The notes below the pieces were generated by a model, which saw nothing but the letters and a program-made list of their open reading frames with translations, did not search any database and was not told the DNA's origin. From contig JAOTON010000337.1 of assembly GCA_034440635.1 (NCBI GenBank), forward strand, positions 434,001 to 498,000: a stretch of 64,000 nt of DNA, written 5' to 3'. This stretch comes from Lepas anatifera. Taxonomy: Eukaryota; Arthropoda; Thecostraca; Lepadidae. A program made the translations under genes and the position numbers. Positions 11,271 to 25,705 of this stretch are shown here, in pieces (position 1 is the first letter of the stretch; every line of letters begins with the position of its first letter).

Positions 11271-13628
11271 GGTGATTGTTTTCGTTACAGTAGAGATGGT
11301 TTTGGACAACGCTAGTAAAAGTTAAGGGTGTATAAACAAGGCAAGAACACATGCCCGAAGATAAGTAGGTAATAAGAAAACTCAGAATGAATTTATCATC
11401 AACAGGGACCCAAGTACAGATTTATTTTCATATTTGATGAACGGTAGTCCTCTCGAGGCTGTCGGTGAGATTTTGCATCGGAGAAGAACATATAATAGTT
11501 ATCATTGCAAAGGACAAAAATATTTAATAGGATTCTATCCGAATATCACACGATAGTGGCTTCCTAGATCTTAACACAGTTCTGAAACAAAATTTGACAG
11601 CCTGAACAGTCAGCTTGAAGACAATACCAGGATGAAGCTATTTAAGAAAAAAAAACAGTACCAGCAGTTCCACATCTAAATAATTATGATTGTGATTCAG
11701 GAGGATTCATACCGGGCTCATTCTGTCCCAGAACCTGAACGGTCCAGTTAGTAGGCCGATCGACATTTCCAGGAGCCCCTCCCCCGGCGAACACTTCAGC
11801 TGCTCCTCAAGCACGTCTGGTAGCGTGAGGAAGACTGGCGGGTCATATCCAGTAACGACCTCACTCTTTCATCGAAGAGCCGCCCCTCCACGTGTCAGAA
11901 CGATAGCAGGGATTATCCTACCCGGGTGGCGAATGAGCGTGCATCTTATCCATGAAAACAACCGTTGCATGTATATCATACAGCCTCCTGTTGGCGAATT
12001 CTGTTATTATCACTTTCCTGGCTCGTAGCTGACCAGGATCCAGGGCCCATAGATAACAAATGACGTATTGGCTTTCCCTCTAGAAGATACTAGATATCTA
12101 CGAGCGGGGAAATTTTCTAATTGGCAATAGTTAGGACTACTTGCCACTGGTTGATACGAGACTGGTTGCCATGACATGTGGGGCCTTGGAGAATATCTCC
12201 AAATACAAGCTGATGCTTCGACTAAAATAAGTCAGTAATGATGACGATAGCTGGGCAAAGAATAACACCATCCATACAAACAAACAAACAAACAAAGAAA
12301 CAATAACCATCCATTCGTCTGATCATCAAAGAAAACAGCCGCAAAAAAGCCAGCACAAATCCGCCGCGCTCAGTAAATTGGCACAAATACAATGAAAGGT
12401 CGATTCTCATCGATAAATGGCTGTGTAAATAATCTTTTCCTTCACTACCGGCTCAATCACCGGAGCATGGGTACCTAAAAATTCGAGCTTCAGAGATCAC
12501 ACGTTGGAAAAACTCGGACAGGGCAGGAAGGTTTACACACGAGGGCATATGGATTCCGTGTAATTCACCAGGATGTGAATTGATTCTTGGTGGGATACTG
12601 GCCAGAATGTATACCTTACCGGAAAATGACAATTACATCGGTATACATGTTATAAACCACATCACAGGACCATTGGAGAAGGACTCCCTCATAAAGCGTT
12701 CGTAAACGGCTTCTATTATTCTGGAAATGTTATTGTGTCCGAAACCGAGCGAAGGATGCAAACGCTCAAGCTGTTCTAAGCCACAGAAAAAGCATCCCAG
12801 ATTCTGGTTCAATCCCTAAAACTGGACAGACGCCGTCCGCTTCGGTGAACACCACGGATACTGCACCGGTCAACACTAGTGTTCGGCGGCACAGTCTAAC
12901 TGTTCAGTGAAGGCCTGAAAGCACCGCGGGCCGGGTACCGTCCAAACATCGCCAACTCCCAAAGACGAGCGATTCGAATTCGGCGAGCCGGATTCCCATA
13001 GGGCAGGGCTTCGAGGGCCAGCAAGCCATAACTCATTTGTCCGTGCTCCGGCAGAAGTAATTGGATACATATCCTCCTACAAATGTGCTTATGATGGGCG
13101 TTTCTCCTTCCAAATGCACGGAAAAGGTTTGCGGAGCGAGTGATGTGTTACCATTTGGCGAGAGTTTGAATTCAGGCCAAGTCGGACTGGCATTGATCGC
13201 GGAGCGAACCGCAGCTCTCCGCAGCAAATGTCACAAACGGCGCAATCCAACGGGTGCTGCATTTTCCCGAAAAACGTGACCGGGGATACGAGTCAAACCT
13301 ATCAATCTTTATCAGACGACATAAGCGAGCGAGCCTTTCCAAATCAGACACGCCGTGCGGTCATTGGGGGCGGGGGAGGGGCAGGGTCACTGCAGCCGAG
13401 AAGCCAGGAAGAATGACGGCACCTTCATGATGAGTCAAATGTGGTCCAAAAGATTGAACACATCGAGACGGCGGACAACCACTGAATAGAGTCAGCCATT
13501 CATCCCGGCTCGTTATTGGACGGACGCTGTTTGGACCACCGACAAGGCTGTCGATCCCGGCCATAGAAATGTGAGCGCAAGGTATATTCCCCAGGGGATC
13601 GTACACAAAGTGAACGAAATAGAATTAC
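11271..13628. other. Non-coding stretch, nothing recognised
   Basis: Ordinary sequence without recognisable domains. A GC-richer piece at 12830-13260 has open frames on both strands, but none looks conserved or has paired splice sites. Confidence 0.4.
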
Positions 13629-13778
13629 CGTCCCAGAAGACCAACAGCGGACGGAAGGAAGCTAGTTGGTCGTACTTCACATGATCGAGGGCCCAGAGGA
13701 AGCTGGGATTGCCCACGCTGCTGCCCGGCGACGGGGTGAGGGGGGTGGGGGTGGAGGTGGGCCTGCCTCCCAACCTCA
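13629..13778 (-). CDS. Candidate 150-bp exon, unknown protein
   Basis: The minus strand has an acceptor-like ttacgcgttgtCAG|TG and, 150 bp later, a donor-like GGGACG|GTAATT, making a symmetric phase 1-1 exon. The open frame reads RLGGRPTSTPTPLTPSPG, then GNPSFLWALDHVKYDQL and ASFRPLLVFWDG. Codons have high GC at third positions and the second half looks protein-like. I do not recognise the family. It lies on the same strand as CASK, but its phase does not match a direct join to either the 27 kb or the 2.6 kb exon. It may be a chance open frame. Confidence 0.3.
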
Positions 13779-15960
13779 CTGACAACGCGTAATAAGTCAA
13801 TCGAGTAACTGTATTTTTAGGAACAAATTAGACACCAACGGTGCAGAACGACATATGTTTACCCTTCAAAGTCATTAATGAGAGTGAAGAACAGTCGAAG
13901 GGTATGACCTTAGGTCCTGGGATTACCTGAGGGTATCAGCCAGGTCCTATGTTGGAGTACGACATTTTATGCATTATCATTGGGGCATATGCTATGTGTG
14001 ATGCACTGCTTTGCCCCCTACTTACTAGTCTGTAAACTTCGCGATTTCAGCGATATTGACAATAAATTAGGAAATTTTGCAAGCACTACTGGTGGAAAGT
14101 GACAGCAAGCCCAAATCCCGAGTTTTTGGGGAGTGCAATATCTTGTCAACGCAACATTACAGATATTCTATCTCCCCTCGTCCCCACTCTCCCAGTTTAA
14201 CCAAATTGTACCGGTTAGGTCACGAATGACCCAAAAACACCCCGCGACTATATCTCCTTACTGAAGGATCGGATAGTGAAGGAACGTGTGGAAAGATACG
14301 TCACTGCAATCATCACTGATCTTACAAACTTTTTTATCAAAGCATTATACATACAATTATTTGCCTGATACCTACCTGAGTAGGTAGTCCGTCGAGGCAA
14401 CGAACCTACAAACAGACCACGGATCCTCCTTCTTGAGAAAAACGAGCGAAAACGTACCAAATGCCCGGATTGTACCTTCTGAGGGTGCTCATGTATCCGG
14501 GGAAGCTGAACTTACCACTTGCACGTGCAGCGTCTTCAGGGGGGTAGGTGTGTCTGAGGACCAGATGCCAGATATAACGTACCGGGATACAAGGAAAGAT
14601 CATCTATATTTACGATACATTCAGCTTGCCACAGTGTGTGCTTTCTCATTTGCAATGACTGCTTTTGCTTTTGATGAGTTCAGCAATGCATAACGGACAC
14701 AGGATGTTCTTTCTATTTCGAATATATCCGGGTAATGAATGACCCGTCCGGAAAACGTGTGCACGCGATTGATTGATAAGAAGCAAGCGTAGAACAACAT
14801 TGATAATAACTATGTTGGAAAAAGATCTCAGGATCCAATTTCATTTTTTCCTGTTTCAGATTGGCTGTCATTTATATCCTCGATACTCTTGAACACCGGC
14901 GAATCCAGTGGGCGAATCCGGTCACCTGCCGCACAATCAAAACGGACAAATTGCAACCAACTTTGGCCGATGTTCTTAAAAATATTGGTTTTCACTGGCT
15001 CGCCACACTCCAAACGTCCTATCTAGATCCACCCCTCTCCTAAAATAAGACAATCATTGCGCAATCGTGGAGTTAACTTTACTGACTTTAGAAGGTGACC
15101 CTGGTAGATGCACCATATTTTCTGCCAGCCTTTTATTCGCCACCCGTTCAGTAGTAGCTGCAGACTTCCACCCACTGTTTAGCCGCCAGTCTCCAGGCAA
15201 CGACGCTCTTTTGGCGAAATCGGCTCTGTTACTTCCGGTAGGACCATACTCTACGAACGCAGAAAAAAATGATTCGGGAGGGTGGCGTCAGAATAAATAA
15301 CAGGCGACGCCAGGCGTCAAAAGTGGCTGCCTCATCCAAATCCTGGATCCGGCAGTGCCAATGGGCCGTACAGACACATCTGGGATGACCCATACTAGAA
15401 TGCAGCATAATAACCATAAGGCGGGGCACGGTGCTGGTCTGCTTGGGGGATGGCACACCTCTGTGTGTTATCCTGAATTTCGATGTAAGAAGAACTGCAG
15501 TCAGTACTCAAAGTTTGAGTGAGAGATCCTCCAGTGCTGATGACCCACCTGACGGAAAAATGCTGCTTCACCAAGTTTTTTACCTCAGCTATGGGCAGAA
15601 ACTAGCGAGTAATCGTCCAATGATCCTAAACACTTCATTGACTTGTTCCCTTCTGTTCTGCCGATTATATAAATTATAACCCGGGTGTGCAGTTCAGTTC
15701 CTTTGGAATTTATTTGCAATATCTTTGTTTTTCACGCTATTTACACAATATTAATCTATCTCAAAAGACCAGCACAAAACGGCAAAAAGAAAACACCGTC
15801 ACATACGGGTTAATGCTATCGGCGACGGTGATGATTAAATCCAAACCTTTCCTCTCCAACGGTACCACATCCGACAGAGTGATCCAAGTAGATCCAAACA
15901 ACCCAGAACACGACCAGCGATACCACATACCCAACGCAGACACCTGCCATCAACTAAACC
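13779..15960. other. Non-coding stretch, nothing recognised
   Basis: AT-rich sequence. Around 15300-15365 the words ctggatccggcagtgcc suggest one eroded end of the CAGTGGCGGATCC repeat family, but no second end or target duplication is clear. Confidence 0.4.
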
Positions 15961-15979
15961 TCGAGCGCGATTGCGGGAA

Positions 15980-16250
15980 AATTGTCGGCCATTATCAGCG
16001 GAGCTAATGCACGGTCCGGGATCGCGACGGAGGCGCGGGCGTCAACCTTGATGCAGCGTCGTCTCCGCCGGAGCAGGAGGCGCCCAGTTCGGATCAATGC
16101 CGCGGCGATACGGCCACCGTCGCGCCGCTGCCGACGCCGCCGCGCGAGGAGCGCCGGCCGCGACCGCCGCGGCGGCGGCGAGAGAGAACGGGAGGGCGTG
16201 CGAGAGCAGGCAGGTGCGTGGGAGTGCTGATGGCTGGGGCCTGGTGATTA
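15980..16250. promoter_or_regulatory. GC-rich block flanking the long GA tract
   Basis: A CpG-rich segment with a donor-like CAG|GTGCGT on plus near 16214. It could be a non-coding first exon on plus. The encoded Arg- and Ala-rich peptides look like composition artefacts. Confidence 0.25.
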
Positions 16251-16268
16251 AATGAATGGCTGAGTGAA

Positions 16269-16824
<556 letters not shown>

Positions 16825-17399
16825 CAAAGCAGCAACTAAGAACATGGTGACAAAAACAAGCCCAAACAAAAAGAACGCAGGGAACGGTAGCGCAAGACAA
16901 GATAGCGCGGGAAAACAGCGCGCAGCACCCGGGTAGAGCGGGGAGAGCGAGAGGTGGCGGCGGCGACGGCGGCCGATGTTTAATTATTTGGCGTCATTGG
17001 AGCGGCAGAGGGTGGGCACGGGCAGCGGTGGCGCAGCGGGGCGCCAATAAACGCCGCCGATGGGTCACGAGAGCGCAGTGCGGGAGGTTCAGGGCTCCAC
17101 TGGGGCCGCTGCGCCAGAGCGGCGGGACATCTACAGCTGGGTGCACTGCACGGCACTGAAACGCACCGACTACTAAACGCAATGTTTGGTCAATCGTAGT
17201 GCACGATGTATGGTGCTCCCAAGGCAGTGTCCCAGCAGCGTAATCCCCTCCACACCTCATCTGCCTGTTATAGCTCACAGCTCACGTTGCCGTCTTGCGT
17301 CTTGCGTCAGCTGTGCTTATTGGCACAAATCATGGGAAATCCGTATATATTGAATATTTGAAATATTCTGCAAACGCAGGTCTTGCTAAACAATGACCA

Positions 17400-17517
17400 A
17401 GAAATTGTGATTTTACTTATTGTATTATGCTGATTCTGATGAAGGGCTGTGCCCGAATATATAATCCCTAGTGTATTAGATCCATTTTAAGCATCCAGGA
17501 TTCGAGGAGCCAGGCCA
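17400..17517 (+). mobile_element. Penelope-like terminal fragment with hammerhead-like core
   Basis: This piece contains CTGATGA (17436-17442), a perfect 4-bp hairpin GGGC-tgt-GCCC, then GAAT. That is the layout of a hammerhead ribozyme core, though the canonical sequence has GAAA. It ends with ggattcgaggagccaggc. The same segment occurs twice, inverted, at 55880-56215. Hammerhead motifs are known in Penelope-like retroelements. The core here is imperfect, so activity is doubtful. Confidence 0.5.
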
Positions 17518-20500
17518 TTAAACATCTTGCCAAACTATAACCGGTATTTATTTGCACATAGAAAGGGTGCAACCGCTCCAGGAAACCAAACCCAAACAGC
17601 AAAAGAGCGATGAGTAGCGATGCGCACATTTCATTTATAGCGGCTGGATACCTCACCTCGTTGGCGCCTGGCTAATCTCATCAGAGCGATTTAATTAGAG
17701 CAGGATCTGCCGGGCCCGGTGGAGCAGCAGTGGAGGGTTGCATCATTCGGCCTACTTCGTGCACCCGGAGTCGCACTGGACCCAAGGCTGGGGAGCCTGT
17801 CCATCCTAGCCGTCCGACCGACACCACGGCCGCCCATCGCTTGGGAACATTTGGTCCCCACGGTCGTACTTAGAGTAGGTTGTTTTTTCTCTCTGACTGA
17901 AATGTACTTTCAGTTAGAAGAAGGCAGAGAAAGCTTTCTGAAAAGACCTACGGCCCATCTCAAAAGGGAGCGGGAGCACACCCAGTTAAAACCATCCCGC
18001 AGCATCAAGTTCAGGGAAGATCATTATCAATTTAACGTTAAAGTAGCGTGTAAGGCGTGACATTGAGGCACAAACCTATCATAAAAACCTAACAGGTCAT
18101 TAAGATCTTGGAATACGGCCCGAGAAGGTAGAACTAATTTTCCCAAAGAGCACCAAAACGACCCACTTACTTACAAATACGGTCGAGGCACTGGCCAAAC
18201 TTCCTGATGCCTTCCGATCAACTTTCGTGTGGGGGCGGGTTTTCGAACTTTCCGATCTCGGTTCCTCTAAAGGATGCCGAAAAAAGACGCGAACGGCGTA
18301 AAATATCCTGTGAGAAATAATTCAGAAACTACATAAATGAGTCACTTTTTGGCTCAGGCCATTGCTGAGGTCACCAAAAGATCAAAGAATGTGACATACA
18401 CGGGGCGGGCCGGGTCGGGTGCATTTATGATATTTTTGGGGTTTGCAACTGAGCAGCTCGTGGCATTTGCAGTGCGTAGGATATTGTAGATACTAATGTG
18501 GATCGGTATCACTTGGCGGGGGTCGGCCAATGAGTACCGTTCTTGAGGGCCACATGATCCACAGTATGCTAGGACGTGTGGCCGGTCAGGTTGTTGGCTC
18601 TAGGTTCTGATTGGGTTGAGTTAGAGTCAACGTTTAGGCGTAATTAGCTCACTTTCGTTACGGTAGATCGAGTAATGTATATACTCATACTTGGTCACCG
18701 GGTAAAAATAATCTGACTTGAGTTTAGGTCAAAACAATCATTACACTCATATGGCCAGGCTGCACATCAATCTACAGGCGAAGACAATACCAGCACATTT
18801 TAATCAAGTAACAACTTGGCCGATATTCCTTGCAATGTTATAGAACTAAGGCTGATAACCTGCTCAGTTAGTTCAAGATGACCTCTCAGAGGCCATGGTC
18901 GAAATTTCCAACCTGGTCCCCGAGCGTGGCCTACGATGCCACAGTTTTGAAAAAGGTCGATGCCATTCCTAGCCGATCTACAGAAATATTCAGCTTTCAG
19001 TCACTTTTCAGCATCCCCATGCATTTCCAACGGAGACGTACCTGTGCCTGAACCTGGGTCACGATTTGAAGACAAAATCAAGTCACCACACATTGTCGCA
19101 CTCGGTTGGCTTATTTAAGTAATTAATCCCAGACCAAAAGATTCAGCATATTCCCACTGGTACCTCCAGAGACATTTAAGGAGGTTCTGTTAGCTGGCCT
19201 GGCCTGGTGACCAGGGACCTGGGACGACATCAGCATAATTCTTTTTACGATTGAGCAGAAGTAAAAAAATATACAACCTAAAACTATAAACACGGTCAAA
19301 GTCCGTCTTCAAACTGCTTCATAAATTGTGTGTGCATAATGCAAAACATGGAGATGCTAATTCCCTCTATGTATTCCGATGACTTTTCTGGACGAGATAT
19401 GGCAAGAAATTAACACGAACAGTTCGGAGCATAAAATTCAAGTTCAATGCTTGTCATATTCAGGTAAGAACAAGCCCAGGAATCACCGTCGATCATCAAG
19501 TTCTCTCATCCTGCGAGAATGGAGGTAAAGTACTTTACGAACATAAAAGTTTGGCAAATGCTCGAAATCCGGCTCCACTTTTTCCCCGTCCACTGGAAAC
19601 CACACAGGCACCGTCGCCAGCTCTGCACCAGAGCCGTTTAATTGGACTCCACGGCGATTGTTGAGGAGGCACCGGCCAAAAACGCCACGCTAAAAGCACG
19701 CGCCCGCCACGAAAAATACCAGAACAGGCCACCGTTTACCACTTGGCACAAGGCCCGCGCTTGGGCTACCCATTTTCTGTAAACACTTCGGGGACCTCGG
19801 TGGCTCCGAACGTGCCGTCACACACTACGGCTGACAATACTGATACACTTTGAGCTCGTCAATGCTATCTTAGTGAAACACGGATGAGGGGCACGAAATC
19901 ACAGAACAACGAGACGCTAAAATACAATGGCATGAGGCTTGTTTTTGCAATGACTTGTTCCGGGATTCTATTGCTCCGCTTTTCCTCGTTTGGGAGGACA
20001 ATCTTTAAGGGATTTCATTTTTACGAGAATATATGAGTTCACAGAAGTGAGTGGTTGTTCGCTGTCGCACGCTAGTTCAGCAATATATGTTTTGATGAGT
20101 CAATATTTCCCTTAGGGGACAGCAAGACCACAATTCGATGTGCCGAGAATTGTGACGTTCTCCGGAGAGGAAACACACAAATAACAGGATCGCGACTGTC
20201 GGTCGAACGTCTTGGAATGCCGAGACTGGGGCGGCCTTGCTTTCGCCAATAAAAATCAAGTTTTTCAGGAACCTTTGTAGAATCAAACTCCCAAAAGCCT
20301 ACAGCGATGAACCGAGTCCCATCATTTTGTAGAAAACGAAGCACATACATAAATCACCAACAGTCAGTTGGAGGTTACGTCTACACGAATAACAACCGAG
20401 AGAGAATGGAGTAAGGAGGACATGCTGCCCACTTTTACCTTATACATATGCATACAAAAAAGCGAAAACGCCACATTGACCAGTTCCATGCAGTCAACGG

Positions 20501-21740
20501 AATACAGAGAGTCTAGTCAGTGAACGTAGTGACATTAAGAGCAGTAATTTTATAGCACATGTTTTCTTCTCTTTTTTATCTTGGATCACTTCAAGTGCAG
20601 AAGACAAATGGCAACCGAACAGGATACCCATTTTCAACACAAAATGCTTCATCAACATGGTGATGCATGCAGAGCTATACCAAATCGCAGTAGCTATAAA
20701 TATATCCAATAAGCGCATGTGAGCCCCATTCTGGTCTGATTTTATTCGTGCCATATGGGATCCAGTCGGAAAATATGAACACTGTGAATGTCAATGGTTT
20801 GATTTGTGACGCAATATGAGCGACTGTCCTGTCTACGTACGCCGTGATTGTTCATGTGTGAGAATTCTCAGCTATATGAGGTGGCAACAAGCGCAATAAC
20901 TCTGAATGAGCTTGTCCACTTTAATCAGTGAAAAGATGCATGGTGACACAAATGACAAATACTTCAAGAATCTTAAGCTTTTTATTCGCAAGAGTGTCAA
21001 AATTTGCTAACAGATGCATCGCAGATACTTTTTTCATACGTACCAATGAACGTTTTCATGCATTCTCTCAAACATATGTACACACATTATGCAATGCAAA
21101 GTTGACACATTGATACATTACATTGTCTGAAAATATTGTCTAAAACAAAGCTGTGGTTTTAACAGCTTTTAGTAAAAAGTTTGTGAAATGGAAGGGACGC
21201 TGACCCATCTATAAAACAAATGAGGCAATGGGCAAGAGTATGAAATTGGAAAAATGAAGGTTTCAAAAATTTCAACAGTCTCGAAAAACTCAGTAACCAA
21301 ATTAAGATAGATGAAAATATATAAAATGTGACATATCCCCGTCCGACCAAATTACAAGTCGCAAGCCTGACTGAAGTTATAAGCTGATTACAAAAAAGTG
21401 CAAAAAACTTAATTATCATTGAATACACAGCAACTTAGTAATGGACGTCTGCTTCCAGCCGCGTCATAGCTATTAGTTAGTAGCAATTAGCAACTTGTAA
21501 TGGACGTCGAACTCTACCATTTTTTAATGAATACCACGCCGCTGGACTTGTTCCGTTTATTGATCGATCAGCCAACTGGTGCAGCTAGCTACTTAGACCT
21601 AGCACTTGGCAAAAAGTAGTGCCGTGAAACCCGTCCGATCAAAAAGAGGTAACAAGTGATACCAAAGTGGCCCGTGAAGCACACGTGATAGTGAGCCGCA
21701 GGTCAGCTCTTTACTACCAGCAATCAGGTCGAGAAGGTCA
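17518..21740. other. Non-coding stretch, nothing recognised
   Basis: More than 4 kb of AT-rich sequence without open frames of note, tandem repeats or transposon ends that I can support. Confidence 0.5.
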
Positions 21741-21859
21741 GCGCCGGAGTTGATCACTGCTTCCCTGGACTGTGCTCAACGAATCATCAATGAACAAAAC
21801 GGTCATCACACTCTACGATTTGCCGAGCTAGGTCATTTCCGATCGCATCCCTAGTGACA

Positions 21860-22560
21860 CCGGGCGGCAACAGGCGCCGTGGTTTGATCGTGGGATTCGC
21901 TCAGTACTGATCGAGGAGGAGGCGATCCATCGAAGACTCGAGAGCAATCAGTCACCAAAGAACGAGCGGAGCTCTTGTGACAAACGAACTGAAGAACGAG
22001 CGGGAATTTGAGGACAAGCGAAGAGTGTTTAAAGCTTGACTAATGTGGAATGCCACGATTACTTGAAAAGAGACTTAAAAACCAACCCGAGACGATATGG
22101 AGCCTTCAGATATGCATCAAGGGCACGAACTCGACATGCCTTCATTAGTAAACGACATACCTTAAGGACGGCAACAGAAGGATTGAGACTGACTGTGATA
22201 TGGCAGAATTGTTGAACTGTTTTGTTGCACAAATTATAAAAAACTCCGCATTGCCGACACGACTCTAAAAATGTTGAAATCCCACCCGTCTGGGAGAGAA
22301 CAGCTGATTGTTGTAAACGGCCAGTGCTTTTCGCAGGCACCTGTTCTTCTAGGCACACCAGAAAGAGGGCTTTTATCACCGCTCCTATTCCCATGTTTTA
22401 TCAATTATTTACATAGCGATGCTGATTGTGAATGCTTAATTGGCTGCTGTTGCCGATGATGTAAAACAGTACAGAAGAGTGGATAGCGCACAGGGTGTAA
22501 GACAGCTACAAATCTAGCTAGATAACCTATGTGCCTGAGTTCGAACGCTTACCCATCTAT
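21860..22560 (+). pseudogene. Decayed LINE (non-LTR retrotransposon) reverse transcriptase
   Basis: Plus-strand frames hold broken pieces of a LINE ORF2. Near 21870 is APWFDRGIRSVLIEEEAIHR, typical of the linker before reverse transcriptase. Near 22200 is MAELLNCFVAQIIKNSALP. At 22290-22440 come GREQLIVVNG, then LGTPERGLLSPLLFPCFINY, the eroded form of the GxPQGSxLGPLLF-INDL motif. A frameshift later is VADDVKQYRR, the catalytic ADD motif. Several stops and shifts separate the pieces, so the element is dead. The family is of CR1/Jockey/RTE type; I cannot place it more exactly. Confidence 0.75.
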
Positions 22561-24358
22561 GTGCAAACTTCTGACAATATACCTGCGTAGCAAGTCGGTA
22601 GAAACCAGTCTCTGGTGATAAGCCGCCATGTTGTGACGTCATATGTGAGCCAGATAATCCCTTTACCTATCTTCACTATTGAAAACTTTACCAAGATTAG
22701 TGGTGTTTTGCCAGCACCAAAACCGTAATAGGCATATTTTAGGCAATATTCGGAAATCTTTGGTCCTTTTTGCTATGGTAAATGACCCTTTACTTGTCCA
22801 GCTTGAATTTATTATATCTGTACACCTTATCATTGAGCTCAGGTCAGGTTACAGTCATGACCTCTCCATGGGTAAATTAGTTTCAGTTTGATAACGTAGC
22901 ATATAATAGAGATATTGCGCTTATATTGACATCATCGCGTTTGGCTTACCACTGCACTTCAAATGATATGTATTATGATGTCCAATAATGACCTTGATCT
23001 GACCTTCTCTCAGGTCAAGACACTTTTAGGATTTGGCCTGACAATGCAATAAAATATATAATTCGATGGAGCTTTGCGAGAGAACTCCAATGGTGCTTAT
23101 ATATTTTCGATAGCTCTGCTCTGTAACGACAGAGGACGAAAATTTCCATTCTATTCATATTTTCATTGTACATTTCTATTGTATATGAGAATGAACTTTA
23201 ACCCGTCGAGACTTCAGAAGTAACCAGACCAAAAGCAAGTTGTAAGGAATACCTTTTAATAGAGATTAAGACCGGCTATCTAACACCACTTTCGCTTTCA
23301 GCTACCTAGCATAGTTGCCGAGGTCGTAGGCAGGATAGGTAGCTAACCCCCCCCTCCCTACCGGCGAAGAACGCGCGGAGCCCCGTAACGGCGCGCGTTA
23401 AGCCCTATTCCTTGTCAAAATTTATGCTTAAACTCGGTAACTGCAGATCTGGGGTGATCGACCTTAGCAAGAGCCATTCACACCCTTCGTTATGGATAGC
23501 ACAGCTGATTCAATTGGTTTAAACCCATTTCGCTAACTCATCACAGCGTTTATATGTTCTCATTACACCACTTCTAGTCTCCCATTCCACTGATGCAAGT
23601 TTCTCATTACGCCGGCGCTTTCATAAACGCAGCCTGGTGCGAAGTGGAAGGGTCTGGGATAGGGTCTGAGAGAAAGAACTGACCCAAAGGACACAGCTCT
23701 AATTACAAACAGCAAGCAGTTGGAGCTCAGAGTCAGTGAGTGAATATCAGAGTGTGTGTGAGCGTAAGTGATTCCATATTTCCCTCTATCTGGTTCTTAC
23801 CACAGCCACACAAAAAACATATAGGAGGGGAACCAATACTACATCTGGGAGCGCCATTTAGTCATGAACAGGTACGTTTAGCCTTAGCAGCTGATATGCA
23901 ATAACACTCCTTAGTCATTCCAAGGAACACCCTCCCAATAACAATTTTAGGCATTATATGGGGCAGATGCGGTCGTACCGGAATGTGACGAATCTTATTT
24001 GGCCTGAGGGGCACCCATCTAGCCAGAATGAAGCACGCACTTGATAATAAAAGGGCTACCTCAATAAAGAACACCAAGAAGCGGAGTGTTTCTCCCTCAG
24101 TCTACTTCTAAACTCCAAACACAAAGGTTCGTCATTTTATGGCGTTTGACAGTCTTTCAGGACCAGGATAGGGGTGCCTCAGCCGACCTAAGGGGAGCGT
24201 TGATCGTCCCAATCACCCCTCCTTTTTGGACCCACCCCTGTCCCCAAACCGCATATTTTGGGACAAAGGTAGCCTTAAAACTACATAAATTTATAGGTAT
24301 GATCTACAAGGCTAATGTATCAGTTAAAACCCAATCAATATGTCATATTCCATTCGAG
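22561..24358. other. Non-coding stretch, nothing recognised
   Basis: AT-rich sequence with a short C-run and CpG patch near 23350-23400. No gene or repeat is supported. Confidence 0.4.
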
Positions 24359-25233
24359 TTGAAAACGTTTTGTGGATTGAACAGACTGCAAACATGAAAA
24401 TCAGGTGTTACAATTTAGCCACCAGGTCTGACGTTACGGCTGAAACGGCTATGAGCGTCACCACTCGAAGCGTGAATGAGTGTCATCATTAATATTCGGT
24501 TTTCGAGCCTTGCAACAACCAGTCAAGAGCTTACCGAACGTCATCATTATGTTAGAAATGAGAGGCCAATTCAGGGAGAATATACTGGATGCCGCAAAGG
24601 TAGAACAACTTCATCGGCCAGATATACCTTAGGATCACAAACAAAGGCTGAAAATGGCGATCACAAGAAACTGACAACAAACAATGATTTTACCGTTTAC
24701 AAATTCGAGGTTAATAAACGTATACCACAATAAGGAAATATTCCGTTCTCTTTCGTCCGAGCTTTCATCCACATATGAACTATGTGTAGCCTGTATCAAG
24801 CAAGCTATTAAATCACAAGCCAATCTATTGGTTGGACAAAAACTATCCCGCAGAAGTTAACACCCCACCTTATCTCGACATTATTGATAGAGGAGCGTAA
24901 AAGCAAGCTTGCATTATACTTTCTCTCCGCTGTGTGATAGACAACCGACAACTTGCTGCCGAACCGATGTGTGTAGTCTGTCTTATGAGCTCAATTCCCA
25001 ACATTGAAGCAGAGCAAACCATGATATATATTTTTAGAACCTCATTTCTAATCATAATCATTGGGGCCCTGGGGCACCACGCGATGGTAATGATGAGGAT
25101 TGGCCGAGGGGATCTCAAACCTTCACGACTGGACGGCTCAACACCCGACGACAAGGATGCTTCTTGTGAGGCCTCACATTTACACGTACACGTCTCATGT
25201 TTGCAGTCTGTTCAATCCACAAAACGTTTTCAA
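24359..25233. repeat. Perfect 39-bp inverted repeat, arms about 800 bp apart
   Basis: The arms are 24359-24397 and 25195-25233. The left arm begins ttgaaaacgttttgtggatt and the right is its exact reverse complement. Identity stops abruptly on both sides of each arm. The arms could be the ends of a DNA transposon or two insertions of the same short repeat. No transposase or clear target duplication is seen. Confidence 0.85.
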
Positions 25234-25543
25234 CACGTTGGCTTTGGCGGTAAACGGAACGTAAGAAAGCAGTACAGACGGAGAAAAACCCGCAACAAAT
25301 TCCCACACAAAAACACAATATACGAAATAAGGCAAAATAACAGAATATACCCTCTCCGGTCGGGTTAATAGAACTTTATCTGTATCAAGTTTCTTGTGTG
25401 TAAATGAATACAGCAAATCGCAAAACAGCACGTCTTACTCTACATTATATCTAACCCGGTTAATACTGAACACATAATCTCTCTCTTATTCACTCTCCCA
25501 TCTCCTCCCACATATTCTCTTATTCTAGAAGAGTGATCATGGT

Positions 25544-25705
25544 GAGTGGCGTATCCAGGACTCCTTTGCGGGGGAGGGGGATTAGGGGGCTCTAGCTTTC
25601 CCCACCACTGCTTCGGAACAGCCTCCGACTATGCAGTTTATATAGACATTTTGACATTGGGGAGGGGGGCCTTGAGCCCTCTAGTCATCCTTGTACCTGC
25701 CACTG
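25544..25705. mobile_element. Non-autonomous hAT-like MITE, copy 2
   Basis: A 162-bp element with ends gagtggcgtatccagga and gtacctgccactg, flanked by 8-bp direct repeats atcatggt/atcgtggt (7 of 8). Same family as 8828-8980. Confidence 0.8.

Noticed and set aside
24934..25368. 144-codon open frame
   Set aside because: It spans one arm of the 39-bp inverted repeat, and the sequence is not protein-like.
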